A stretch of 64,000 nt of DNA from Tretioscincus oriximinensis (Eukaryota > Chordata > Lepidosauria > Squamata > Gymnophthalmidae). Position numbers and translations under genes: made by a program. Below, piece by piece: positions 1-10,450 of the stretch (position 1 is the first letter of the stretch; each line of letters begins with the position of its first letter). Below the pieces are notes generated by a model, which saw only the letters and a program-made list of their open reading frames with translations, did not search any database and was not told the DNA's origin. The stretch covers positions 302,092-366,091 of the forward strand of contig JAJVDF010000166.1 in assembly GCA_022410635.1 (NCBI GenBank), read 5' to 3'.

Positions 1-130
1 GAATCGGCTTGCTTGCTTTTAATTTTAAATTATTGCGCGCTTTCTCGGAGCCCCCGGCGGCGGCGACTACTCCGTGGCTCGGCGCATGCGCAGTCATTTT
101 TTTTTAATCCACTTTATGACATGCTTTGTT
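1..130. promoter_or_regulatory. CpG-rich edge with NRF1-like palindrome
   Basis: Bases 35-95 are GC-rich and hold many CpG dinucleotides, in sharp contrast to the AT-rich, CpG-poor remainder of the window. GCGCATGCGCAG at 82-93 matches the palindromic consensus of the vertebrate factor NRF1, which typically acts in CpG-island promoters. No splice site or open coding exon can be assigned, so the transcript (if any) probably lies to the left of the window. A CpG-rich repeat fragment is the alternative. The motif is seen directly; promoter function is inferred. Confidence 0.4.
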
Positions 131-227
131 ATGCAGAGCTTGCCTTTTTGGGCGCTTTCATGGACCGACAAATGATGGAGTAATTTTTAAACTAGTGAAA
201 GAACTGTTTCGAGGCAATAGAACAAGC

Positions 228-385
228 TCTCCAGCTTCTCCCCTCCCTCGGACCATTCCTGCCACTGCTTCTGCCCACCTCCCTTTCCTGACCTTCATCC
301 TTTGCTGCCTCTGCTGCTTCTGTCCTGCTCCTTCAATTGCCCTCCATTTCTCCCACCACCACTGCTTCTGTCCTGCTTTGTCTGT
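228..385. repeat. Pyrimidine-rich low-complexity tract
   Basis: The + strand is strongly C/T-rich with recurring CTGCTTCTG and CCTTTCCTG-like words. It yields short open frames on both strands with biased composition and no recognisable domain. A stretch of similar composition on the opposite strand lies at 23550-23765. Confidence 0.5.
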
Positions 386-399
386 GAACATATCTGAAC

Positions 400-625
400 G
401 ACAATAAATGATGCATCCAGTGCATGTGATGATCACACCAGATGACTGGGGGCATGGGTGGATGAATGTGCAGTAAGTCAGTCCAGGTATTTCACCAGTG
501 TGAAATGCACATACATATGTGATGGGCACCACCTGCAAGGCTGTATATGGACATCAAAGATGGCACTGACCTGTATATTGTGCTACATTGGGGCTAAGCA
601 CTATACAATCTATTTTCCCCCTGTG
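400..625 (+). repeat. Unclassified interspersed repeat, copy 1
   Basis: This stretch resembles 49650-49935 in the same order and orientation. Both contain a GATGAATGTG or GGTGAATGTG word followed by GTATTT, a CCAGTGT.AAATGCA word and a later GATGGC. Divergence is high and the boundaries are approximate. No coding capacity or terminal repeats were recognised, so the class is unknown. Confidence 0.4.
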
Positions 626-3187
626 TTTTAATGTAGAATTTTTCATACTTTGATTACACTAGTATAGTTTGGGTGTCACCAAACCATGTGGAGATCATAC
701 CTTACTAGAGAAAGGAAAGTCTGGAGGTGGGGTGAGAGCAGTGCATTCCTCAAAGAACTTTTGTCAAACATTGAATAAAAAAACCTGGCACCTTCACAGT
801 GAAGACCCTGAGAACATGCATTGATTTTGCAATGTCTCATTTACATTCTGAGGGGCTCCAGAAAGAGAAAGAATGCCTAGAAAGAATTTGTAAAGGAGAG
901 TTAAAAATGTTCAGCAGATATTCTTAGATACATTGTATATACAGCATCGGCCGATTTTTTCAAAGTGATTTGAAAGGAGCACCATGAAGCCCAAAGCTAG
1001 CGCATAAAGCTACCATTTATTTTCCACTGTGCTTGTGAAAGCTCCAAATTGCATAAGTGTTGTGCTAATACTTAATCTCCTACTAATATCCCTAAGTTAG
1101 TAAAAGGGAAGAAGCTGAATATATATCATCACTTATATAGGCAAAATACGCTGTGCTGTTGCCAGCTATTCAAAGAGCCACATTTATGTTGGTACTCTTT
1201 TGATTGAACTGCACACACAGGTTAGGTAATAAGTCTTCCGCAGTAAAAATATTTCATTCTGGCTTGAATCCAGCCAACAAATACATACAAAACTGTTTTT
1301 CTTGCATGCTGAGTCAATTTGCTGTTGGAAAAGAAAAAGAAGGATGAAGGGACTATTTCATTTCCAATATCCTATACAGTAATGCCCACATGAGCCAGTG
1401 GACTGTGATGTCATTTCACATACGATCCACCAGCTCATCTGCGTAGTCACGGCAGGAGGGCAATAGCCCTTTTGCCAGGAAAAGTGGGGTTGCATGAGGT
1501 CAGCACCAATAGTCGCGGCCTCGCTTTATTCCAGGCAGGGATGTCTAGGTCTGCCTAGACTCTGGATGGGCTTCAGCATGGGACAGTGTTGGATCCACCA
1601 CCACCCATGATGTCCAGTCTACATGGGGAACTCGAATGCTTCCCAGTCCATTCACTCTGAGTGAAGCACACGGACCCTGCAGTAGTGTTAGGGAGAACAC
1701 TAGAGCCCACTGTATCCCTAAGGCAGTGGTTTTAATTCCACTAGTATTCCAATAATAGCAAGACTCATTGCCCTGGGATATGTAGAGAATTTTAAGGATA
1801 CAATACATGGGAGGAACATGTGTTCATAATGTGAGAATAAATTATTATTGATAAAGCAAAACCAATAACCTCTGTTTGCAAAATGGGTATTGGCAAACTT
1901 TGAAATCAGCTTTTCTGTAAGGCCAAGGAAAAGAATGTTAAAAGTAAACTTGAAGGAATACAAAGGTGACAGAAACTATGTAAAGGTCAAGGGGATTGTG
2001 GGAAATAGGGAGTTTGGCAAACTGCCAAATATAATTTTAAGATACAGATATTAATAGCCAGAGATAAAACAAAAACCAGATGTTAAAAAATAGAGTCTTC
2101 TACTGGAATTGTTGTATTATGACAGTATAGAAATATGGGATAAAAAAAGTAAGAAGGGTAACCTACCTTTAATATTCAATTAGCTTATGCATATTATCTG
2201 ACACACCCCTGGAAGCCATTTTGCTCGTTTAAATGGACATAAGATGTGTGACGGGGAGGGGTGTCATGTCAAAGGAGTATGAGGAAGGTTGGACACAATA
2301 TTTGAGGGTTCTTTTTTTTCACCAATGGAAATTTGTAGGCAGGTTTTCACTGTGATTTAAGGATATAAAATGTGGTTGCATCCTCTACTTCTTTGAGACC
2401 CATGATCTCCCTTTATTAATAAAATAACTTTGTTTTAGAAATCCTCTGATTTCTAGAAAGAAAGAATAATAATTCTCATTTCATGCTTGTAGATGCTTAA
2501 CTTTCTGTTGCTTGTTTTCCATAAACTACAACTTTGCTCCAGGGAAACACTTTTAAACCATCTTCAATCCTGAGGAACCGGACTGAAACAAATTGACAAG
2601 TTCTCTCTCTCTCTACCAAGGAGTTTTAACACTATCCTGCCTGGATTAAGGGTACATCCAATAGATATTTTAAAATACAGTACAAAAAAATGATAAGGTA
2701 AAACTTTTTTTTTCTTTATAAGGAAAAACAGCTCCAACAAAGACAATATGAACTCAACCACTGTTCATGCTCCCTGCACTCAGGAAAAAAAATCTTATGG
2801 TTCCTCAAAACTAAAGCAAAGGTTTCCCATCTTCATCTTTCAACTTTTTTCCAATGTTTTGAAATCCTTCTTAAAGGCAGAAGCAGTTTAATTCAAGGAG
2901 AGATAATAGGTTTATAACCTGATGAAGACTATTTGAGCCCAATAGAATGCAGCCTAACAGCAACATTTACTTTGTAAGTCTGCAAAAACAGAAACATCCA
3001 TTTATTTGCTTTACAATCCGCTGACTAAGGTAGCTAGAGATGCATTATGAATGAAAAAACATTCAAATATATAAAGACATACAGACAGTGTACAGCGATA
3101 CAATCCAGGATAAAACCCAATGCAGACATAAAAATGTCAAAGGCTGGGTCCACATAATTGGCAGGGCACCTATTGTGCTCTCTAATT
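626..3187. other. No recognisable gene; mostly unique AT-rich DNA
   Basis: No coding exon, RNA gene or classifiable repeat was recognised. Around 2541-2600 there is a stretch (TTTTAAACCATCTTCAATCC, then GAGGAACCGGACTGAA) that resembles one arm of the hairpin at 24621-24758. A TATA-like and AATAAA-like spacing at 2360-2430 recalls an LTR but is not supported further. Confidence 0.5.
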
Positions 3188-3540
3188 TGAACATAAGAAG
3201 AGACATACTGGAGCCCATCTAGTCCAGCATTCTGTTTCACACAGAGGCTCACCAATGCACTTGGGCTGTCTGAATAGAAGAAAGAAAATTATGCACCTGT
3301 TCATAACTCCCTGCAAATGGTATTTCAGGAGTCCTACCTGTTGCTCTACCCTGGAGGCAACATCCAGACATCCATCCTACTACCCATTTATACCCTTGGT
3401 GTCCATGAACTTGTCTATTCTTGTATTGAAGCTATCCAAGCTGTTAGTTACCACCACCTCTTCAGGAAGTAAATTCCACAAGCTGATGGCCCTCTGGGTG
3501 AAAAAAATACTTTCCTTTGTCTATTCTCACTTTGGATCAT
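3188..3540 (-). mobile_element. CR1-type LINE, 3' end fragment
   Basis: On the minus strand this matches the 3' part of the CR1 copies at 9150-9484 and 35870-36182: the segment after the last conserved coding block, the CTGGACTAGATGGGC word and the start of the CTTATGTT tail. It is truncated at its 5' end and contains only the terminal coding block and 3' UTR, so it makes no protein. Identity to the other copies in the window is visibly high. Confidence 0.85.
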
Positions 3541-4065
3541 GGGGCTGCATGCTTCCATACATGCTCCATTTCTTATGCCAGAGTTTTGCATGACCAGTTT
3601 ATGCTCTGCTCTATCTGTACAGAACTGGTATCAGACAATGTGAGGTGAGAAAAGCTAATGACATACAAAATGAGATCAGTAAAGGGGGTCATGACGGACC
3701 TTTTTCTCCTTTTACATCAGACATCTCAAATCCCATTCTTACTATGATCTGGACCCCAGCCTGCTGCTTGGACCTCACAGGCAATAATGTTCTTTAAATC
3801 CTGAAATTGAAATTCTTCAGTTGGGGGCACAGAACTTAAACAGCACTGTTAGTTTAAAGGAACCAAATGGCAGAGATAAAAAAAAATGCTTTACCATGTC
3901 CTGTGAAGCTGCTAAAATGGTACAGAAACACATCTGGGAGAAGAGAGAGCAGTAAAGTGAATTCTCATCTCATTCAATTTGCTTTTCTCCCAACCGTTTC
4001 ACTTTTCCCCACTCCCATGAGAATAGTTTCAAACTAAGTTCTTATTCTGCTCTTGCCATCTAAGG
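3541..4065. other. No recognisable feature
   Basis: This is AT-rich DNA between the CR1 fragment and a foldback element. No exon, RNA gene or classifiable repeat was seen. Confidence 0.5.
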
Positions 4066-4250
4066 TAGGCTGACCAGATTACCCCTTTTTTGGTTTTTTT
4101 TTTTTTGAAAACCTGGTTTTTGGGGTGCCTCCCAGTTTTTTGTGAGAATTTTTCTTTTTTAAAAAAGGTTTTTTTTCCTCAGAAAAAACTGGGAGGCACC
4201 CCAAAAATGGGTTTTCAACCCCTTCCAAAAGAGGTCATCTGGTCAGCCTA
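4066..4250. mobile_element. Foldback MITE, TAGGCTGACCAGAT termini
   Basis: The ends are exact inverted repeats (TAGGCTGACCAGAT at left, its complement ATCTGGTCAGCCTA at right), and much of the interior also pairs: a GGGGTGCCTCCCAG word on the left faces CTGGGAGGCACCCC on the right. The bases CTAAG flank both sides and may be part of the target duplication. The terminal sequence recalls the TAGGGTGACCAGA hAT-type MITEs known from other amniotes. It is non-coding, and family assignment is from memory. Confidence 0.75.
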
Positions 4251-4390
4251 CCTAAGTGAACACACCAATATATTCTTTTTGTCAAAGAAGCTTACTTTTA
4301 AATGTGTAGTTTTCTGTGTAGTCGCCCATAGTTTCTGTTTGCAGTAATTATGGCTTCCGTATGAATATCACTATTACAAGCATGGGACCT

Positions 4391-4478
4391 TGCTAGTGGC
4401 AATATTGGCAATGTGGCAATACCTATTGGGCCAATATAGTGGCAATATTGGCTAGTGGCAATACCTATTGGGCCTTTT
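4391..4478 (+). repeat. Imperfect tandem duplication (two units)
   Basis: Two adjacent units both start TAGTGGCAATATTGGC and both end GTGGCAATACCTATTGGGCC. The second unit is slightly shorter. Shorter GGCAATATTGGCAAT-like words inside each unit suggest slippage. There is no sign of function. Confidence 0.75.
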
Positions 4479-4845
4479 CCCAAACTCATCTGGATGTTTG
4501 TATTACATCATTAGATTATCGCTGCATACAAAGTAGAAAAAATGTCTAAAAAGGAGTCACCTTTTCTCCACAGAAAGCAAAACATTTCTTCTCTTCCTGA
4601 TGTCTACCACTTCCAGGAAGCCTTGTGGTAATTCCTTTTCTGCAATTGGCTCATCTGTTTATTTTCCACCATTGGCTGCCAAATAATGAGAAATGCCTTA
4701 TTTTTACAATCTTCATGGTTTGAGGTTGTTGTAGAGTGGTGGTAGGGAGTTCATAAAAACAAAATGTATTTTCATGCATAAATTCAGCAGGGAAACCAGC
4801 TTTTCCATGCCCTACTTTGCTAAAGAATATGGGGCAATGCTGGAG
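4479..4845. other. No recognisable feature
   Basis: Unique-looking DNA with no exon, RNA gene or classifiable repeat recognised. Confidence 0.45.
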
Positions 4846-4849
4846 CTCT

Positions 4850-5045
4850 CGGAAGCTCTTGCAGTCATCTCCACATGGCACTGTTTTGGAACAAGGGTGC
4901 TGCAGAATCAGCATACACAGACTAGAGGAAAAAGCTAAACAGTGCACTTCTCCAGTAATACCACTGCTGGATCTCCACATTTAGGTGAAGCAAATTTACT
5001 ATAATCATGCTATTATAGCATGAATTATGCATCCTAGAACTATTT
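4850..5045 (+). repeat. Unclassified interspersed repeat, copy A
   Basis: The segment around 4930-5025 parallels 27555-27640. Both show CCAGT.ATACCAC.GCT, then a GATC..C.ACA block, then GAGCAAAT or GAAGCAAAT, and then the ATCATGCTAT word. Homology is clear in the core and uncertain at the edges. No termini or coding region were recognised. Confidence 0.5.
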
Positions 5046-5763
5046 GAAAAAGAGAATTAAAGGGACACTTCTTCACTGTTTCCCTAGTCCCCTTGAAAGA
5101 AAGAGACTCAAAGGAGTACTTTGTGATCCAGATAGCCTTTGTTTAGGAGACTCAAAGGGAATGTACTTTACCTGATAACGATATGGAAATAAATTACTAT
5201 TACTTGGTGTTGCTTCTTATCTTGGAGCAGTAAAGTGGTTCTCGCTTATTAAGAAACAGAAGAAAAGAGAAGAAAATAATGATGACTGAAAGGAACACTG
5301 CAGTGCTATTCCAAATAAAATATAAAACACAAAGAATATCTCTTTAAGTGTGGTATTTCTTTTAATTTGCACTTTCTAACTGTGCCTTTTCAGCCTATGG
5401 TTCTCTTTGCCTTTTCTTAACTACAGCAATATATTCAATTGATAGTTTCAATAATTTCTGAAAACAGCTCCTAAATGGGTTTTTCTCCCCTGGAATAATA
5501 CCAGAGAGCATTTATATTTGCACTACTATATTTCCCTTTCTCCCAAATGTAATATGGCTGTTTTTACTGCGCACAGCATTCATTTGTTTGGCTGCATCTT
5601 TACACAGCTAAGCTATTCTTATGTCAGTCTTTACTAAACATTATATACAGCATCAGATACACTTTTTGCAAAGTTCTTTAAAAAACCCCAAAGATTAGAT
5701 TTCAGAAGTTAATGTAGTACAAAAAGGTTTTGTACTGGTCTGGATCAGAATTTTTGCAAGGAC
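5046..5763. other. No recognisable gene; short dispersed direct repeat
   Basis: GAGACTCAAAGG occurs twice (near 5104 and 5149), each followed shortly by a GTACTTT word. Nothing else in the stretch could be classified. Confidence 0.4.
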
Positions 5764-5925
5764 GTCTTGTAGCACCCCAGAGACTGACAAGTAAAAGGTA
5801 GGAAGCATGAGTCTTCACAGACAGGTCTTCTTCAGTTTCTATGGGATGTCATCTGAAGAAGCAGACTTGTTTATAAAAGCTCTTGGTTCCTACTTTTCCT
5901 TGTTAGCCTCTAAGATGCTACAAGA
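5764..5925 (+). repeat. Hairpin repeat with TCTTGTAGCA termini
   Basis: The left end TCTTGTAGCACCCCAGAGAC and the right end, whose complement reads TCTTGTAGCATCTTAGAGGC, are inverted copies. Pairing continues through about 70 bases per arm to a centre near ATCTGAAGAAGCAGACTTG. The wording matches a repeat widespread in amniotes (a CTGAAGAAG core and a GTTAGTCTCTAAG.TGC end), but I could not place its class. Related fragments lie at 8055-8160, 39640-39740 and possibly 49025-49085. Confidence 0.7.
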
Positions 5926-6864
5926 GTCTCTGTCTCAACCATTTTATTTAGAAGAGGAAATTGATCTCATTTGCTACTCATGTCCAGCTATCCAAAACAG
6001 ATTTAACCGCATGGGATTTTTCAAACAAAATAAAACCTCTCTAGTGTTCCTTGTTTGTTCCTCCCAAGTCTTTCACGAACCCCCATGATTTTATCCACTA
6101 TTTCATAACTGGAAAACTACTTAAAAGGGAGAGGGCTATTACTCACACTGACTTATCTATCACTCAGCATAAGTAAGCATTACTATCTGCTGTCTAAGTC
6201 CAGACAAAGTTCAGATGGTAAGCAATAGTGCATGAGAAATCACCACTGTTACTAGAGGACATTCTAGCTTTTCTGTTCATCCTTCTTCCTTTTTTTCACT
6301 ACACATCAGTTAACATGTTTTCAACTATTCTTATGACATGGGTAGCCAAGACTTGTAAGACATAGAACACAGAATAGCTAAAAATACAGCTTTCACATTT
6401 TATGCCTATGCTAGGATCAGGAATGCTTCTGCCCTGAGAAATATGAAAGACCAAAAACATTCCTCCCGGACAATAGATGGGAAAGATTTTTGTGAACCGA
6501 TGAACTAGTATGCCAAGCCTCTTTATCCTCCCTGCCTCCTGAAATCTGCTGAACCCCATGCCTGTTGCCCCAGGGATAATACCCATCTCATCCTCTTTTC
6601 ATTTGTCCTTCAATCTTTCCCAGCATAGAAGTATGGGGGCAAAATATTGGAACTTTAGTTTTTGTATTTGTTCTTTCAATTGGCAATCAAGGCTGATTTC
6701 CTTTGGTATTTGACAGATTTGATCACATTATACATGCATACAGGAAGTTCTGGAAGGTTCAGAGGCTGAATGAGAATGGCAGGCTTTGCTTGTCCCTGCA
6801 GATGACCAGGAGATGGGCAGAGACAGGCATCTTATATGGTGCTTAAATCTGATAGTTTATTCCT
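5926..6864. other. No recognisable feature
   Basis: No exon, RNA gene or classifiable repeat was seen in this AT-rich stretch. Confidence 0.45.
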
Positions 6865-7705
6865 AAGGGGTTATTCACACGACGACTGAAAAAACACTAT
6901 AAATTTATATTTCAAAATATAGCAAATGCCTATCCCTTCACATCACAAAGCTATATTCCGGAATATACAATGGTGTGTCTGTTCACATGTATACATGAAT
7001 TCTCGTGATACGCAGCCAGCCCAACAGAGTCGATCAGCTAGCTGTGTGTCATGAGAAGCCTTTTCCTCTGCCTGCTTTTGGGGGTTCTGCCTGGGGATCG
7101 GCTTTGCAAAAGAAAGTGGAACAAAACCTCCTCTTCCCCTCAGCTAATCTATTTGATATCAGGCAGAGCCGATTTGCAGGGAATTCAGCTGAAGGAGGGG
7201 AGACGGCTGTGTTCTGCTGGTCCCATCCATATGGAGCCTCGGTCTGGCTAACGTTTTGGGACATTTGGGGATATTTTGGGACATTTTGGCATGTGGGTGG
7301 CCAAGCTCTGTCCCAAAACTTTACCCAGACTGAGGCCCCATATGGATGGTGCCAGCAGAATGCAGCCATCTCCCCTCCTTCAGCTGACTTACCTGCAGAT
7401 TGGCTCTGCCTGCTGTCAAATAGATTGGCTCTGCCTGCTGTCAAATAGATTGGGGAAGAGGTTTTGTTCCTCTTCCTTTTGCAGAGTCGATCTCCAGGCA
7501 GCAGCCCCCAAATAGGAGGTGGAGGGCAGCCTGGGCTTAAGAAAAGACGGGCAGATTTTCCTGCCAAAGGAAAGCAGCGCTTCCTCTTGTCATCTCTCCC
7601 CTTCTTTCTCTCGCACTAATAACGGTCACACGGGAGAGGAAGGGAATTGGCTACGAAGTGATGGAGGTTGGCTGTGAGGTTTCGGACATTCTTCCAACAT
7701 TTTAA
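6865..7705 (+). mobile_element. Complex foldback element, copy A
   Basis: A large inverted repeat forms the core: the left arm runs about 7053-7265 and the right arm about 7310-7560, with a short loop rich in TTTTGGGACA words. Paired landmarks include GGATCGGCTTTGCAAAAG with CTTTTGCAGAGTCGATC, and CCATCCATATGGAGCCTC with GAGGCCCCATATGGATGG. Flanking non-palindromic sequence (CTATATTCCGGAATATA on the left; TGTCATCTCTCCCCTTCT and GAGGTTGGCTG on the right) recurs in order around copy B. The open frames on both strands (7005-7448 + and 7049-7567 -) resemble one another because they read the two arms of the palindrome. No transposase was found, so it is probably non-autonomous. Confidence 0.75.
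7397..7446 (+). repeat. Tandem 25-bp duplication in the right arm
   Basis: The unit AGATTGGCTCTGCCTGCTGT (first 20 of 25 bases) is repeated exactly twice, followed by a third AGATTGG start. The left arm has only one equivalent unit, so the duplication arose in the right arm after the palindrome formed. Confidence 0.85.
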
Positions 7706-7709
7706 GAAT

Positions 7710-8041
7710 CAGGCTACTTCCACACAAGTTTGGTCAGATCATCATAATATTTCTGCCACAGAAGAAGTGTTGCTGATGTTTTCAGATATCAGCACGAAAT
7801 ACCCCTCCTTCCAACAGGAAGCTACCTGGATCCATGGTGACTGATATGGCATTGTGGGACTTGGGATATAGTGAGACGATGCCAGCCAGTCAGAACTGCA
7901 AAATTGCAACTGGCTGACATATGCGGTAGCAGGTTCCTGGTCCTTCGTGCATCCCGTCTTGCCAGTTCCGCATGGATTTTGAGGATAATACAGAGTTTTT
8001 ACTATTTTGGGTAGTACCCTATAGTGCGGAAGGGACCTCAT
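7710..8041. mobile_element. Candidate short MITE next to the foldback element
   Basis: The left end reads TCAGGCTACTTCCACACAAG. The complement of the right end reads TGAGGTCCCTTCCGCAC. They form an imperfect terminal inverted repeat of about 17 bases. The interior is non-coding. The terminal style (a C.CAC motif close to the end) resembles hAT-type elements, but no target duplication was established. Confidence 0.35.
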
Positions 8042-8054
8042 TTTCTGAAGAACT

Positions 8055-8160
8055 CCTTTGCATTTCTACCAAGAGATTTTTGTAGCATTTTAGAAACTAT
8101 CCATAAAAAGTTGGCAATATGAGCTTTTGTAGACTTTGTCCTACCCATGAGAGATTCCAT
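8055..8160 (+). repeat. Partial copy of the TCTTGTAGCA repeat
   Basis: TTTTGTAGCATTTTAGAAAC followed by GAGCTTTTGTAGACTTTGTC parallels the left arm of the hairpin repeat at 5764-5925. The right arm is absent. Confidence 0.45.
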
Positions 8161-8284
8161 GATAATAAGGTTATCTGAATAAATTATATGCTCTTAGCAA
8201 ACCATAGAGAAAAATAATCTTATGCTGGGCATTGACTCTATAGAATTTTGTTAATGTGTATGGATTATATATGTATGCATTTTC

Positions 8285-9484
8285 CTTTAAGGACTTGACT
8301 AAAGACAGTGTCCAGGAGGATTCAGGACAGTTTAATAAATGGACAGTTCTCAGAGTGGAAAGAGATAAGAAGTGGGGTACCCCAGGGGTCCATACTGGAA
8401 CATTATATTTTCAATATATTCATAAACGATCTGGATGCCGAGGTAAATAGTGAAGTAGCCAAGTTGCTGACGACACAGGGTAGTGTTCAGGGTAGTGAAA
8501 ACAGAAAATGATTGTAAGGCACTACAGAGTGATCTATTGAAAGTGGGTGAGTGGGCATCAAAGTGGCAAATGCACTTCAATTTAAACAAGTGCAAGGTCA
8601 TGCACATTGGGGCAAAGAACCCCAACTACTCCTACCACTTGATGGGAATCAAGCTTTCTGTGACTTTCTGTGACTGAACAAGAAAAGGATCTTGTTAGTG
8701 GACAATTAAATGAAGATGTCAACTCAGTGTGCATCAGCAGCAAAAAATGCAAATTCCATGTTGGGGATAATTCGGAAAGGAATCGAAAACAAGTCAGGAC
8801 ATATTGTTTTGCCTCTTTATAAATATATGGTGAGGCCACATTTGGAATACTGTGTTCAATTCTGGTCACCACATCTCAAGAGGGATATTGTGGAACTAGA
8901 GAAGGTGCAGAAAAGGGTAACAAAAACGATCAAGGGTCTGGAGCACCTGCCTTATGAAGTCAGGCTGCAGCATCTGGGCCTCTTCAACCTCGAAAGGCGA
9001 CGTTTGAGAGGTGATCTGTTTGAAGTGTATAAAATCATGCATTGGATGGATAGGGTGAATAGAGAAAAAAATTCTCTATCACACAACACTAGGACCAGTG
9101 GGCACTCCTTAAAACTGATGGGCAGAAAAGTGAGAACAGACAAAGGAAAGTATTATTTCACCAGAGGGTCATTGGGCTGTAGAATTTACTTCTTGAAGAG
9201 GTAGTGGCAGCTAACAGTTTGGATAGCTTCAAGACAGGACTAGACAGGTTCATGGACTCCAAGGGTATAAATGGATACTAGGATGGATGTCTGGATGTTG
9301 CCTCCGGGATGGAGCAACAGCAGGACTCCTGAAATACCATTTGCAGGGAGTCATGAACAGGTGCATATTTTGCTTTCCTCTATTCGGACTGCCCAGCTGC
9401 ATCTGGTGGGACTCTGTGTGACACAGAATGCTGGACTAGATGTACTGTGGCCTGATCCAGTATGGCTCTTCTTATGTTCTTATC
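8285..9484 (+). mobile_element. CR1-type LINE, 5'-truncated, RT C-terminal half
   Basis: Conceptual translation runs through the latter half of a CR1 reverse transcriptase. It includes the RSGVPQGSIL block (RT motif around the fingers/palm junction), FNIFINDLD, then KCKVMHIGAKNP, RPHLEYCVQFWSPHLKRDI, KGLEHLPYEVR and LERRRLRGDLFEVYKIMH. The expected FADDTK catalytic block is disrupted by a small deletion near 8460-8490, and later frameshifts separate the frames at 8308-8511, 8483-8677 and 8710-9204. The 3' UTR ends with CTGGACTAGATG and a TTCTTATGTTCTTATC tail. The N-terminal endonuclease and early RT blocks are missing, so this is a dead, 5'-truncated copy. Confidence 0.92.
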
Positions 9485-10159
9485 TTATAATAAGCTATAA
9501 GAATCCAATGTTTCTGAGAAGGATAGTGTTGAAAGTGTCCTTGATACTTAAAGAGCGATCTCAAACTCAGACAATATTTATAAGGCCCAGATACTCCACG
9601 ACCATGTCAATGAGCAGGTTGCCTAAGTGGATTTCCTTAGAAAAGGCAGAAGGATTAATCACTGATAAAATATCCATAGCAAATGACATGTTTCTCCTAA
9701 GTGATATGGCCAAGTTGAACACATGCCTTTTAACTTGAGGTTCAAAGGTATTAAAAAGACTCACATTCAAATATGACCTCCTGTCTAATTAAAAAAATTG
9801 GAGGTTTAATTAAATACAAAGAATAGACTATTATGACAGTCTTTGAACAAGATTGACACTCATATTGGCAAAGGGTTCCACATTTTTTGACCAGATAAAT
9901 AAAAGGAAGTTTAATTCAAACCAAACAACCAATTTAATTCCATTTGCATTTGTAGTATACTCTGGAACTGTAGTCCAGACTTCCAGTTTGTTTCACTGGT
10001 CATCATTACACTCCTCTTGACATTTTCTGTATTTAATGAAAATGGTATAGACTGTGCATTGATTTCTTCCACTTTTTGATTTCTGCCATGTTTTGATACC
10101 TACAGTAACTTGTCTGTTACAGCCACATTTGAGCTGATGGTTGAATCAGAATTTAAATA

Positions 10160-10197
10160 AGAGAGAGAGAAAGAAAGAATGAAAGAAAGAAAGAAAA
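10160..10197 (+). repeat. (GA)n/(GAAA)n microsatellite
   Basis: A short run of GA followed by GAAA repeats with one interruption. It is a simple slippage repeat. Confidence 0.9.
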
Positions 10198-10357
10198 GGG
10201 TCTATCTTGTAGGTAAAAGGGGATTTGCTTTTCTCTTAACTTCCATAATCTCTTAGGAACCACAGAAGTCACTTCCACATAACAATTTAAAATCCAGCAT
10301 GTGCCCTACGGTTGTGGAATGCAGCCATCACATGCACCTGTAAATCCATGTGGAATG

Positions 10358-10450
10358 GGTGAGACAACCAACTAGGAAGTAAATACTGAGCATGCTCACC
10401 CAGGACTCCTGTGCTGGTGTGTGAGACAATTAACCAGGAAATAAATCCTG
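10358..10450 (+). repeat. Direct repeat pair of about 32 bp
   Basis: GGTGAGACAACCAACTAGGA and TGTGAGACAATTAACCAGGA begin 61 bases apart, and each continues into A.TAAAT.CTG. The similarity extends over about 32 bases with several mismatches. The origin is unknown. Confidence 0.55.

Noticed and set aside
2190..2470. Possible solo LTR (TATA-like GGATATAAAATG followed by AATAAA)
   Set aside because: No terminal TG..CA pair, target duplication, primer site or coding region could be shown; spacing alone is not enough.
4090..4347. 85-codon Phe-rich frame
   Set aside because: It is a translation of the T-rich arms of the foldback MITE.
7005..7567. 147- and 172-codon frames as possible overlapping genes
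   Set aside because: Both read the arms of one palindrome and have no host-protein similarity; treated as part of the foldback element.
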